DNA of 64,000 nucleotides from Triatoma infestans (taxonomy: Eukaryota; Arthropoda; Insecta; Hemiptera; Reduviidae): NCBI GenBank assembly GCA_011037195.1, contig JAAEAF010000248.1:124001-188000 (forward strand). The letters run 5' to 3'. The notes below the pieces were generated by a model. The model saw nothing but the letters and a program-made list of their open reading frames with translations. It did no database searches and had not been told where the DNA came from. Each line of letters starts with the position of its first letter. The stretch's first letter is position 1. Of the stretch, positions 1 to 10,573 are shown piece by piece. The position numbers and the translations under genes are program-made.

Positions 1-375
1 ACCGTTAAATGAATTTTCCAGAAGAAATGATGTTTCTATGTGTAGTTGATTACAAAGTTTAAAGAAAAATCGTTGAAGCTATTTTTGAGAAAATCGCAAA
101 AAAGTCAGTAAAGTGGTACTTCTGGTTCTGAGGAATTTTGGATACTACTTACTGTCGGATTCCATGGTGATATCTAAATGGAATATCAAGTTTGAACTTT
201 CTGCGATTTTTTTTTTTTTTTTTGAAGTATGCTGTTCACATACTTACATGACACAGGTCATTTTATAAAAACCATTTTTTTTTAACTCAGGGGAACTCAA
301 AACGTGTATTTCCGATCAAAACGCGATGTCGAAAATTTGACACGATTACAATAATTTCCTCTTATTAGTAAAAAT
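1..375 (+). repeat. A-repeat, partial (3' portion)
   Basis: This is the terminal part of the high-copy ~1 kb A-repeat. It carries the block 'GGAATATCAAGTTTGAAC', a TGCTGTTCACATAC segment, the 'ctcaaaacgtgtatttccg' block and the 'ttgacacgattacaat' end, in the order seen in full copies at about 29.5, 47.7 and 51.5 kb. No coding potential is apparent. Confidence 0.8.
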
Positions 376-822
376 TTTAAAAGTGAAAGTTTTTATACAT
401 GCCCAATATATATATATATATAAGTTGGAAGTAAATCATTTAGACCGATTGGTGAAAAAGTGAACAAAAAAAAAAATAGCAAACAAAAGAAAATAAAAAA
501 TTAATTATAAGTTTGGCTTTTTAAAGAAATGTTTTTGTTTCATTTTGCAATTAGATTTTATATCTCAACTGACCGTAAAACTGAATGATAAAAAATAGGG
601 AGTAGTTTATTCAACCATTATTATGAAAGAAAAAAGGCTTGGAAAATATCCTAAGGTAATCAAACTATTGTATAATTCACTACCAAAACCTTTTCAGTAT
701 CTGATGTAAAATACTCGTTAAATTTTATTTTGATATACTGAAAGAAAAACTTTTAAAATACAAGGGTGACAAATTTTCTTTCAACTTGATTTTGTGTGTG
801 TGTGTGTGTGTGTGTGTAAATT
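376..822. other. AT-rich non-coding stretch with (GT)n
   Basis: No gene was recognised. A GT dinucleotide run lies at about 792-817, next to the insertion site of the retrotransposon copy that follows. Confidence 0.6.
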
Positions 823-1448
823 ATATTGTAATAATGCCAAATTAGGCGCCTCTCTCCCTTTCATTGGTCCCGAGCCTGCTGTTAGTGTGTCTTTTAGCAC
901 ATGTTTGTCAGACTTCCAGACGTGGATGACCTCATAGCACTCATCCTTATGGAAGAGTACAGTGGGTTGTCGGCAGTCAAAGATGCTCATTGGGGGTCCT
1001 GACGGAGCTTTGAGTAGCGGGATCCGCTGTCCTTCACGGACCTCTCTCAGGCATCTGGTTGGCTTCCTTACTGGGCATTGTGGCTTAAGGAGGCATCTCT
1101 ATACAATGGGACTCATGCCTGACCCCTTTTGTAGAGATTGTGAGACGGAGGAGGAAACACCCATGCATCTAATGACGGATTGTTTAGGCTGTGAGGAGAT
1201 TAGGTTTAGGACCTTCGGCCGGAATAGGATATCGTAGAGGATCTTAAGCTATGTCGTTTTAAGGTTTTGGTCCGATTTGTTCGGTCTGTTGTGAAACTTA
1301 GATGGGTAAAATCTGGGCCTGGACTTTAGTTCCAGACCCAGTAGTTGTTATTTTTTAGGGGTAGCTATATGGGCCCAGGGAGGCTTTGGATAGCGTAGGG
1401 TTTTGCCCTCCCCTTCCTTGAATAATAATAATAAATATATTGTAATAA
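823..1448 (+). mobile_element. 5'-truncated non-LTR retrotransposon copy with TSD
   Basis: A ~600 bp 3' fragment of a non-LTR retrotransposon. The 12-bp sequence ATATTGTAATAA flanks it at 823-834 and 1437-1448, which reads as a target-site duplication. The insert ends in a short (AAT)n tail, as in many I/Jockey/R1-group elements. The body carries the end of an RNase H-like domain, a C-terminal zinc-knuckle-like region and a 3' UTR. A second copy of the same family is at 27814-28418. Confidence 0.85.
838..1237 (+). pseudogene. RNase H end / CCHC C-terminus of non-LTR ORF2
   Basis: Remnant of the C-terminus of a retrotransposon ORF2. The first part reads AKLG..LPFIGPEP, as at the end of retroelement RNase H domains. 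The region 962-1237 is open and contains FLTGHCGLRRHL, then CRDCETEEETPMHLMTDC, a C-x2-C-x8-H-x4-C pattern typical of the distal domain of I/R1/Jockey-group ORF2 proteins. The two blocks are in different frames and the reading frame has no upstream RT, so this is a dead fragment. The parallel copy at 27.8-28.2 kb confirms the domain order. The exact clade was not determined. Confidence 0.75.
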
Positions 1449-1465
1449 CGTAAATATATTGAACT

Positions 1466-1655
1466 TGTAATGGGATCCGATCATTAGAATCATTAAGATT
1501 CGTGAGGATCCCAAGAACCGAGGATCCGAATCATTAGCTTCTCCCTATCTAGGCCAAACTAGGGAGGGTGAATTCCATATAAAAGAGTGGCGGGCTTGCC
1601 ATAGGAGAACCGTTTACAACACCAATGTGATTAAAAAATAATTTACCACATTCAG
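1466..1655 (+). mobile_element. LTR-like fragment beginning TGTAATGGGATCC
   Basis: The segment starts with TG and shares its first ~40 bases with sequences at about 16640-16678 (inverted) and 17219-17256. It contains a TATA-like 'catataaaag' near 1578. This looks like the U3/R part of an LTR, but no matching partner, PBS or polypurine tract was found, so a solo or truncated LTR is the most I can say. Confidence 0.4.
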
Positions 1656-2246
1656 ACAACCAATACATCCTGTTTTTTTGTAGTTTTTGTGATAATCAAA
1701 CAGACAGAGTAAATGGCATGTAAATGAGGCCGGCGAAAATCGATTCTGCGAAACAATTCAGAAATTGGCGAAATTTTAACATCCAAAAACCATGATTTCG
1801 ATTCAATTCTTCGCCACAATTTCTCGCTTATGTCTAGTGGAGGGGATCAAGTGTCATTTCCATATGAGTATGGAAATTAAAGAAAAATTTTTATTTATAG
1901 GCATTTCAAAAAAAAAAGAAAATGTGAACTTTATGACTAATAAAGCCTTAAAACTGTGAACATATTATGTCGCAGGTTCACTAACCCTTCACAATATCGT
2001 AACATGTTGCCAAGTATATACATTATTAACTAGAAAACTTCCTGGCATATTTTCAAAACATCCATCGATGGAGGAAAAGCCTTTGTCCTTAAATATATAT
2101 ATCACATCGTCTTAATACAGTTTTATTGTAGCTTATTTGTAAGTGGCTAAAAGTTAAATTACTACAATATGTAACCAACTGTTTGATTCGTTTAACAATA
2201 AATACCACACAATTAAACACATACAAAAAAAAAAAAATTTACTAAC
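1656..2246. other. Non-coding, probably intron of the receptor gene
   Basis: AT-rich DNA downstream (in minus-strand sense) of the receptor exon donor site. I searched the minus strand from here to position 1 for the next receptor exon, expected to encode TM3 and a DRW/DRY motif, and did not see it. The next exon probably lies outside the window. Confidence 0.5.
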
Positions 2247-2585
2247 CTGTAAGTAAAGCACTAATTTACAGAGTACATGTCCAAGGAACCATGTTTCAGT
2301 GGTATCCCAAATCAATGTTGGCGGTAGACATATCAATATAACTAAGAAATCTGCTACGGCCAAATTCACAATAAAATAGTTGGTGACAGTTCTCATGGCC
2401 GGATTACGATGAACTACAAGGCAGACTAAGAAGTTGCCAGTCAGTCCGACGACAAACACTACCGCATGCATGCTGATTAATATCCATTCATATACTGTTG
2501 GAAATATATGTTCCGTCATCATGTTCAGATAATCTTCATCGGTCAAACAGTAATCGTTCGTGCAGTTTCCATTTGTTGAGTTTTC
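2247..2585 (-). CDS. Allatotropin/orexin receptor-like GPCR, internal exon
   Basis: One 339-bp exon (113 codons, phase 0 at both ends) of a rhodopsin-family neuropeptide receptor on the plasma membrane. The acceptor reads ttgtgttgtAG|GAA and the donor TTACAG|GTTAGT. The N-terminal part carries two N-glycosylation sequons (NST, NCT) and the motif [11 protein letters not shown] before TM1, like the CxNDYC..DEEYL region of allatotropin and orexin receptors. TM1 has GLTGNFLV (conserved GN). TM2 has [14 protein letters not shown] (conserved LAVAD Asp). Extracellular loop 1 has TETWFLG and the disulfide Cys of TM3 in VLCKLV. The exon ends at LYLQ, where the next exon would continue TM3. The open frame past the donor (to 2154) is intron read-through. 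The family's G-protein coupling and peptide ligand are known from relatives. Allatotropin receptor is the best guess; another orexin-like receptor is possible. Confidence 0.88.
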
Positions 2586-2636
2586 CTACAACACAATAAT
2601 AAATTTTTTCTTAATACATATTTTATATTTTCTTAA

Positions 2637-3115
2637 AACTTAATATTAAGATCGTGTCAAATTTTCGATATTAAATTTTCCTCGAAATGTAGAGGATGCT
2701 CTGAAAAGAAAAAAAAAAGGGTTTTTCGATTAAAATAGGTCAGAAGTTTGACTTTAGTGGTATTTTTTAAAACATGTTTTTTAATTGATACTTTTTACTT
2801 TCTCTTACTAATAATAAGAAGAGGAAGTATTGCGATCGTGCCAAATTTTCGAAATTGAGTTTTCACCGGAAATACACGTTTTGTGGTGCCCCTTGAATAC
2901 GAGCAAAATATTTTAATGAAGGGTCTGTGTGAGTGTGTGTTTGTGTGTGTGTGTGTGTGTGCGTGTGCGGTTCCAATGATTTCCTTTAAACTTTGTATAC
3001 TATCTGCACTTCTATTTGAAACATTTTCCGGAGAAAATTGAATTTTGGGAGTTCTGGGGGAACAGTAGCGTTATGTTTACCTCCAAAGTGCCATTTCAGT
3101 TAATATATGGTTTTC
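2637..3115 (-). repeat. A-repeat fragments, partial
   Basis: Two adjacent partial copies of the A-repeat terminal block on the minus strand, recognised by 'gtgtcaaattttcgatatt' near 2655 and 'aagaggaagtattgcgatcg' near 2818. A (GT)n run at about 2929-2961 matches the microsatellite position in other copies. They lie upstream of the receptor exon in its sense, probably in an intron. Confidence 0.75.
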
Positions 3116-3540
3116 ACCAGCTACATAATATTAATATATATTACAACCAAATCTCAAACAAATCAACCAAACCATTAGATTCCATTTCTGATTCAAAGAC
3201 TGGATCAAAACCTAACTACCACACTGATTTTTAGAAAATTCAACAACCCGTTAGATTATAATTATAAGATTAACTCTTAGAGGTAGATACCTAAAGCTAA
3301 ATGGGAGCCCCTTAATGTAGCCTTTTAATGGAATGAAATAGATCAGCTAGTAGGCTGTCAGTTATGAAGTAGGTGTGACCCACTCCCTAGCAAGTATCGA
3401 AGCTAAAAAAAAAGTTATGATGGATGCAAGAAATTATATCTATTTTATTTAAAGAAAATTACGATATGAAGAAAATGCAAGCTTGTTGGCAAAAAAGGGT
3501 ACATGCAGGTAGAAGAGTACAGTTACAGGAAAAGTTAATG
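3116..3540. other. No feature recognised
   Basis: AT-rich sequence without a convincing ORF, repeat match or RNA gene. Confidence 0.5.
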
Positions 3541-3578
3541 AACCTTGTTAGCATTGTCTACCCTTTCTTTTCACAGGG

Positions 3579-3700
3579 GAAGATTTGAACGAGCAATTAG
3601 AGACATTCCTTCAAGATTCTCTGAACAGACACTCAAGCCAGAACACTTGCTTCAGGAATCGCTCTCTTAAACTCAGTGCCAGTGATAGAGACTAACATTT
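3579..3700 (+). other. Possible terminal exon (weak)
   Basis: A strong pyrimidine-rich tract ending in cttttcacAG precedes a short open stretch reading GEDLNEQLETFLQDSLNRHS and onward to a stop near 3695. AT-rich sequence with AATATA-type signals follows. The acceptor is good, but I do not recognise the peptide and see no matching upstream exon, so this may be chance or a transposon remnant. Confidence 0.15.
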
Positions 3701-4079
3701 ATTCTAGATTAACAATTTATTTGTTAAGCATATAATTGTGATATTGTAAAGTAACTTAATTTCACTTGGAGAATATATTTATTTTAAAAACAGTGGTGCT
3801 CTCTTGATTATTACTAATAATTCTCTCTTAAACATATATACGTACTTACAAGCCCCTTCACTAAACCGCTCAAGCCACTACAAGCTACCACTACTACTAC
3901 AAACACACAACAACTCAACACACCAAATACATTTCAAAGTCCAGATCCACATGGTTAGGCAATGATCCTAATCAAATGATGACTAAAGACCTGGAGATAC
4001 TGCATTAATGCAGTATGCATACTGATGTTTATAATTAATAAACACAATATCCTAATAGTATTACAATAAAAGCGTAAAC
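3701..4079. other. No feature recognised
   Basis: AT-rich intergenic or intronic sequence. No coding or RNA signal was seen. Confidence 0.5.
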
Positions 4080-4765
4080 ATATTTTTGTCCACCAATTTT
4101 TACTGAAAATTTCTTATTTCTTCAAAAATTTACGAGACACTATTCAAACGGTTCAGCAATGATGAAGATCAGAAGACAGCGTCAATAACACTGAAGTAAA
4201 TATCTGTGCAGTAAACATTGAAACTTTAAAAGAAAATCGTTATAGCCGTTTTCGAGCAAATCAAACTTTACTTAAGATTTGGAATTCAAGCAATGCTTTT
4301 AGTGCATCTTAATATTATGTAGAGGACAAAATCATACGATGTACTGAAATGGTACTTTAGAACAAAGCTTAATCTGACATTCAGACTTATAGACCCCCTC
4401 CCATAAACATTTTCCTGGAAAAAATGTTTTAATTAGAAGTGATAAGTATTTATGTTTTTAGATAAGATAAGAAGATTAAAGAAAACCGTTAGCGCTATCT
4501 TCGAGAAAATCGCGAAAAAACTGGAAAAAAGAAGTAATATTCAGTATAGTCGCACTTCTGGTTGACCGAAACTTTCGTATCAGTTACGATAGCAGTACCT
4601 TCAACGGAATATCAAGTTTGGAACTTTCTGCGATGATATTTTGACACACATACAGATACAGACAATCAAAAAGCACTTCAGAAACACTTTTTTTTGGTAC
4701 TCGGAGAATCTCAGAATATGTATTTCCGGTAAAAACGCAATTTTGAAATGCAGTACTTCCTCTTA
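4080..4765 (+). repeat. A-repeat, diverged partial copy
   Basis: Contains the repeated motifs 'agaaaatcgttatagccgttttcgag', 'gcacttctggttgaccgaa', the block before 'atatcaagtttggaactttctgcga', and the 'cagaatatgtatttccgg' end, in A-repeat order. It is more diverged than the copies at 29.5 and 60 kb. Confidence 0.65.
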
Positions 4766-6480
4766 AATGGGAAAATAATTAAATTTTGTAATTTCGTTTA
4801 ATTAACATTTATAAAGATAAATATTATACTCACAAAATAATAATGAAATCTAATTTATATTTTAAAGAAGCAAGCTTTATTTATTTATTTATTTTTTTTT
4901 AGTATTACGCTTATTTCGTCTGTCATAATAATATAACTAATTTTCAGTGATCCGATTACATTATTAAGGAAGAATGAGGGGGAGGGGCGGTCTTTTTCTA
5001 TTTTATTTAATTAAATAAAATAGCTACAGCGATGAATTTAAATATAATAATTATTAAAGATGAAACATTGTCATTTATATTAATTACAATTATTAGATGA
5101 CAGAGGCTGTGGGTGATAAATCTATAATTCATTACTAGTATGTACATAGTTGCAGTAGTTAAAATAAGAGATTTAAGAAATATGTTATAAATAGAAATAA
5201 TATCGTGTTGACTAAAAATAATGAACAATACTCAAAATATGCTTACTACTCACATATTTACTAACTAACATTCACTCACTCACCCAATCACTAATATATA
5301 CATATATACCAAACCACATTTATGTTATTTATATATGCACATATTATTGGTGCATATTACATATGTAGACCCTTTCCCCCTTTTCAAACTAACTAACTTT
5401 AGCAACAACAATTACAGTAAATCCTGTTAATCATCACTGTTTGTACTCCATTGTTATAAGAAGCTATACACGCGTACCAACTTAAATAAACTTCTTTATT
5501 CCATTAGGAAATAATGCCTAAATATTTCTTTAATAATAATTAAACTAAAATAACATTCAGTTTGTAAATGTGCTCAGATAACAATACTTCCTGTGTATGA
5601 GGGTTACTGCTTACTTCAGTTAGTCCCAAGGGGCAGTTAATCCCAAAGTTAGTCCCCGGCCATTTTCCGGGCATCTTGGCATCCCTACTGCCGCAGGCAG
5701 TCTAATAGTTAGCCGCTGTACCATTAACCGTACAAAATATAATTGTAGAGTGTCCACTATATGGACAAAGTAGACATTATAACAGTATTCCAGATACACT
5801 AAAGAGGCCTTGACAGATGACCCGATTAAAGTAGATAGTATAATAAAATTTTTAATAGAAACTAAATTGATTAATAGTATTTAGAAATAGTAAATAATGT
5901 ATAGAAACCTTGTAAATAAATAAGTTATTAAAATTTATATATATTGTATATAGTGTAAAACGTAAGTAAATACTGTTTATATGGGGTATAGGATGAATAC
6001 TCTAGTTTAATAATTTAACTCTCAGAATATGACTTAAATGGGATCATTAAAGGGCACAATAACCGACAGGTTCATTGCCTTAAAAAAAAATTAGCTAGCG
6101 CCCTCCCAGAATTTAGGGTTTCATTAGGCCCTAAATTTCAGCATCGTGAAAAAAGTGGTAAGCGATCAATTAATAATAAGTGGTGACGTAGGCCAGAACT
6201 GAACATCGATAAGAATGGTGGCGTGCTTATTATATTTCGCTCCCAATAAAGTTCGTCTTCTGGCATATTTCGGCGCTTCATGGACTGTTACTGTGGGACT
6301 ATGTATGTGGCGTTGAATATTAAACCAATAACAACCACGATAGTCCCAACTAGATGAAGGATACTTCCATATCTGAAACATATCTGGCTAGCCGGAGTGG
6401 AAGAAAGAGGTTAAATACATAAGGCTAACTTTTAGCAGTAAGCTACTGTGGAATAGACATATTTTAATAATTGTCAGCCT
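4766..6480. other. AT-rich region, nothing firm
   Basis: No gene was recognised. A short GC-richer patch at about 5615-5730 contains internally repeated 'agttagtcccc/aagttaatccc' words. The short ORFs here are AT-biased and lack family motifs. Confidence 0.5.
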
Positions 6481-6539
6481 CATGGTGGGTAACACTTGAG
6501 GCTGTTCCCTTAGTAGCTTGAAATAGTTGCACACATGAT

Positions 6540-7625
6540 TGAGACTTATGACCACCTATGGTGCGGTGACTTGGGTAAGTAAAGCCATGCTAGCCACTAG
6601 CAAAAAAAGCCTTGGAAAAGTGGAATTTAGTAATTCTACTGTACGCAATGATGGGAGCATTGATGACGTGTCCCACAGCTTAAGGGATTAAGGTTATTCT
6701 CAACCTCACACTTCTATATCTTGTGTTTAGAGAATAGCGAAAGTGGATTTCCTCAAAATATAGAGGAAAGGTACCGGAAGGGAAAGATACAAGTGGTTAT
6801 TCCTATCTGCCAACTCCACCCTTTGTAATTTCCCCAAAGAATGATTAACAAGTACAGCTTTGTCAAAAACTTCTCTTCGAAGCTGAGTAACCAGAAGAGA
6901 GTGAAGTAGCGAATCAGAATGAATCCGACATTAAAGAAGATGTAATTGTATGGTACTGGTTGGGTCGAAGACCCTGAGGAGACTGAGGCCGAATGTTTGG
7001 ACCAAGGATCAGACATTCAGAGATCATAAACATCTTCAGCATCTTCTTCCAGGCGGAAATTCATGAGATGGTCGACATGCTGCAAGGGCTTACACCCTTC
7101 CGTGAGATAGCAAACAGTCTCTTCGGAAAGAGCTCAGAAATGAGGAGGAAGCGAAGAGAACACAGCTCTGAAAAACCCTCCCAGGACTGAAGTAAGCTAA
7201 GACCTATCTCTTAGCGGTTATTACCAGGAAAGATCTGAACTATGCATTAGTCTGAGTAAAAATAGGCTTCGTAGCTGACGGGTTTCCTCACGAGGCATTG
7301 TAGACTCAGGGGCGCCAGAAGAAGCTCGGCCTAGAACAGATAGCACTTACAGATGCTGTGAGGAGAAGAGGGAGATTCAAATACTCCTCCTAAGGGACTG
7401 CGACGCTATTATCCAGAGAAGATTTGAAAGCCTCAGTAGTTACCAGTCGTTGGAAGTACATAATATCTTCCTTGGAGAAGCTTCCTAGAATCTAAAATTC
7501 CTCATAGATCTTAATCTGGAAGGATTGCTGTAAGTAAATGTTCTCACCCTGGTACCAGTGGGATGGCACAATAGACCTCTTTCTTGGTCGCATTGCATAT
7601 AACAACAAAATAATAATAATTAGAA
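6540..7625 (+). pseudogene. Old I/R1-group non-LTR ORF2: RT thumb, RNase H, 3' end
   Basis: A heavily decayed ORF2 3' half read across several frames. At 6545-6680 the translation gives TTYGAVTW..KAML..SKKSLGKV and then, after a frameshift, MMGALMTCPTA, which matches the conserved region after the RT palm in R1/I/LOA-type elements (TYGA..W, TGA.RTCPTAAL). At 6993-7100 it reads FGPRIRHSE followed by FFQAEIHEMVD, the strand-helix core of the element's RNase H. At 7280-7420 the order 'FLTRHCRLRG' then a Cys/His-poor remnant of the distal CCHC domain follows. The copy ends near 7607-7620 with (AAT)n. Its distal part is similar to 45540-45850. It cannot encode a functional protein. Confidence 0.75.
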
Positions 7626-9240
7626 TCACTAATTAGAAAACAACTAATTTACATTTGAACTTAAAAATGTTCAAATGATGCTGACAAATATCAACAAAAT
7701 CTATATTTAATTGGTCCATTTTGGAATTGTGAATACTGCCCATTAATTAATGTATACAAATTTTTGCAAGCTTTTCATGTAGTTTAATAATAGAATAAGA
7801 TATTTTAAACAATTTAAGTCTGTCTTTCGATGCCATAATATAATATCTGTAAAATAACTCATAAGAGTTAGGATAGTTTTCCTGAGGTAGAACACTAGGA
7901 ATTGTGACAGAGAAAAAACGCTAGTCAATTTCCGCTCATATTTGATTGATGTCAATCCTGTAATAAAAGTGCATTTTAACTTTTTGAATTTTAAATATAT
8001 ATAATTTCATACTGAACAAAAATTATACATATAACATTTATTTTGTGTATTTATAATTTATTTTTTTATAAATTTTATTTACAGTGTAGTGTTTTTTTTT
8101 TTTTTTTTTTGGTCTGAAAAAGTTGTTTTATGTCCAGTCAACCATTATTGAATATTTAAATGAAATTATAAAAAAAAAAGTCACACTCATCAACATTATT
8201 ACAATGAGGTAATTAAAAATTGATAAATAAAAGTGGTTTATAGCGGTCACGTGACTGTGCATTGCTAAACCTGCTTGATTGTTTTGAGACTCGTGCCTGT
8301 GCAAGATGTATATCAAATAACAAACATTCGTACATATAAGATTAACATTTCAATTTGTAAAGACGGAAACATTCACATAATTTCACTTTTATATTATTAG
8401 TGATCGGCCGGCCATAATTAACACCCACTTATCTACAACTGTCGTTTATAAATGAAATAAATAAAGGAAAAATTTTATTAGAATTCTAATAAAATCTGGT
8501 ATGAAAAAATACATAAAAAGATACGACTTTCCATCTTTACAACCTCACAGAACTAATTGACGAATTTTTCTTAAATGTTTCGTTAGCCTTGACTCCCAAC
8601 AGGTGGTGGAACTATTCAGTGCACTAGTAAGGACTGTTGTATTAGAAGAAAGACTAACATCTTCCCTTATCCCCTTAAAATCATCCAATTTTTCAAAAAA
8701 TAAAAGTAACAGGGCTGTATTTAGTATGCAAAGTTGGAGCCGTATGGCGATTACATAAATCATCTGTAAATTTAATAAATATTAGAAATGAAAAAAATCA
8801 ACTCGATATATATGTATAAAAATATAGATGAGAAGACCGAGTGTGGATGAGTCGGAAATTTGACGAGAAGTTAGAACCTTGGTATTGTTTCAGAATATTA
8901 TTCTCCGCAATAATCTAGAGTTACTAAAATTATTATGCATGACTGGATTGAACATTATAAATACACTGCACAAAACTGTACAGGAAGAATGAGAGAGTGT
9001 GAATGATACAGGGTCAAGGGGAGGGGGTAGAGCGCGAGTTTCACTACTCCCACACGGCTACCGACATTGTTTCAAATAAAACTTTCATCAGATCAACAAC
9101 CATAAAAAAAACAAAAATTGGTTATATACTTCTTTACTTTTATCATTTCACAATAGCTTCATCCTTTTTTTCCTTCCTTTTGCCATCTATCATTTTGTAC
9201 TATAATTTACTGTTAGAGTGAAATTTTTGAAAGAGAATAT
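7626..9240. other. AT-rich, no gene recognised
   Basis: Short ORFs only, all AT-biased and without family motifs. T-runs occur near 8090-8110. A small GC patch 'gatcggccggccat' lies at about 8402. I see nothing else to annotate. Confidence 0.5.
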
Positions 9241-9289
9241 TCCTGAAGGAGTGTTTTATAAAGAACTGGAAATTGCTGGACTATAGAAC

Positions 9290-9915
9290 TGAGTGAATTC
9301 TATGTAATTGTTGGCAATGATGGTCGGGAATTCTTTGAAAGTTCATCGGAAACGAATTCGTGATCACTTACTCCTTGATATTTCCAGAAAACGCACAATA
9401 TCATCTTTTTCTCAAATTGCCCTCTTGCATCAACCGGAAATGCTGTTTGACCGCTGTTTGATCCAACAATTGACCATCTGTCGCAGGGTTTTACCAGTCC
9501 ACATGAGCGAATTCTTTTATAGAAGCGCATGTCAGTTGGATTTTTTTTTTTAAGAGGAGCTGGCAAGTAGGCATTCTCCTGGTGGGCTGTTGATCTTTAA
9601 GTCCATGCTGCATTATTCTACAACTCCTTTTTACCTTTCACACAGTATGGAGGTGGCGGCTAATTATCTTTAGAACTTTGCAAGTTCTGCAGTAAGTGCA
9701 CGAGAACTTTTGGTTGGATCTGACTAGAAAGCTTCCCGTAAAGCCTCGACAACATCAGTGTTGGCCGCTATGAACCTGTCTGTCTTCCTAAGTTCTGTAT
9801 CACGACAATTAAATGTTTGAAACCAATGCCGGGCAATAAGCTGATTAAGGACATCTTCCCCTTTGATTTCACATAGAAGACGTGTAGCTCCAGCAATTAT
9901 ACACTGTTTTCTTTT
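9290..9915 (-). pseudogene. Decayed mariner transposase
   Basis: Reading the minus strand from high to low coordinates gives the mariner/SETMAR order in broken frames. First is the HTH region with GEDVLNQLIARHWFQTF and CRDTELRK (relatives have GE.AL..R.C..WF.RF.SGDFDL.DKPR). Next are SSRALTAELAK, SRHLHTV (second HTH), then the catalytic-domain piece QTAFPVDARGQFEKKMIL followed by CVFWKYQGVSDHE (relatives have KKVML.VWWD..GV...E). The fragment has stops, frameshifts and deletions and lacks most of the DD34D core, so it is dead. No terminal inverted repeats were identified. Confidence 0.75.
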
Positions 9916-10132
9916 CCAGTAGTAATGTAAAATTACTAATACGTAACACAAAGTTCTGGTTGAACTGACTATTTAAAGGGGAGATAGTATATGTATAGAA
10001 ACACTTCATAGAGTCTAAAGATTAATATAAAAACGTGTTTATAAATATAAGATGTATATGGAATGGTTTTTAAGTCCATGGAATTTCTTTAGTTAGAGAA
10101 ACAGTCATTTTTTTTTTTTTTATACAACCAAT

Positions 10133-10148
10133 TATTAAAACTGTGAGA
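10133..10148. repeat. 5' target-site duplication of non-LTR element
   Basis: TATTAAAACTGTGAGA occurs here and again at 15191-15206, directly flanking the element. The first one to four bases could instead belong to the tail repeat, so the duplication is 12-16 bp. Confidence 0.9.
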
Positions 10149-10573
10149 GAGGAGTCTGTGTTGTGCTTTGTTACAGTTCAGTTCGAATTTTTGCTTTTTT
10201 TTGTAGGAAAAAGTGGTTTGACTGCTCTAATTTTAAGCTGAGGTGTTGTAGTAATTACAATCTGGATTTTTGTGAAAAATTATCTTGTTAGCTTTCATAA
10301 TAAGTTAGTAATTAATAAAAATTATATAAAAAGTTGATTAAAAATCGTGGCATTTTTGAACAAGCAGCAGAATTTTCAAGAAGTAAGGTGAAAGTAGTGG
10401 GGTGATCTCAAGGTCACTGTAGATAAGAGCAGTAGCTAGTGCCATTTTATTGCTTACCACTATCAAAGGTACTTCATCTACAATTCTATAAAATTTATTA
10501 ATCAAATAAGCTTCGGAAATTCAAACTTATGCGTCATTTCGTCTTTAGAAATGATTTATATAGGTAATTTCAA
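10149..10573 (+). promoter_or_regulatory. 5' UTR / internal promoter region of the LINE
   Basis: The 425 bp between the 5' duplication and the ORF1 start begin GAGGAGTCTGTGTTGTGC. In LINEs such a region holds the internal promoter. No specific promoter motif was identified. Confidence 0.55.

Noticed and set aside
781..990. Minus-strand 69-codon ORF over the (GT)n
   Set aside because: It is antisense to the truncated LINE copy and ends in a His-Thr run encoded by the microsatellite.
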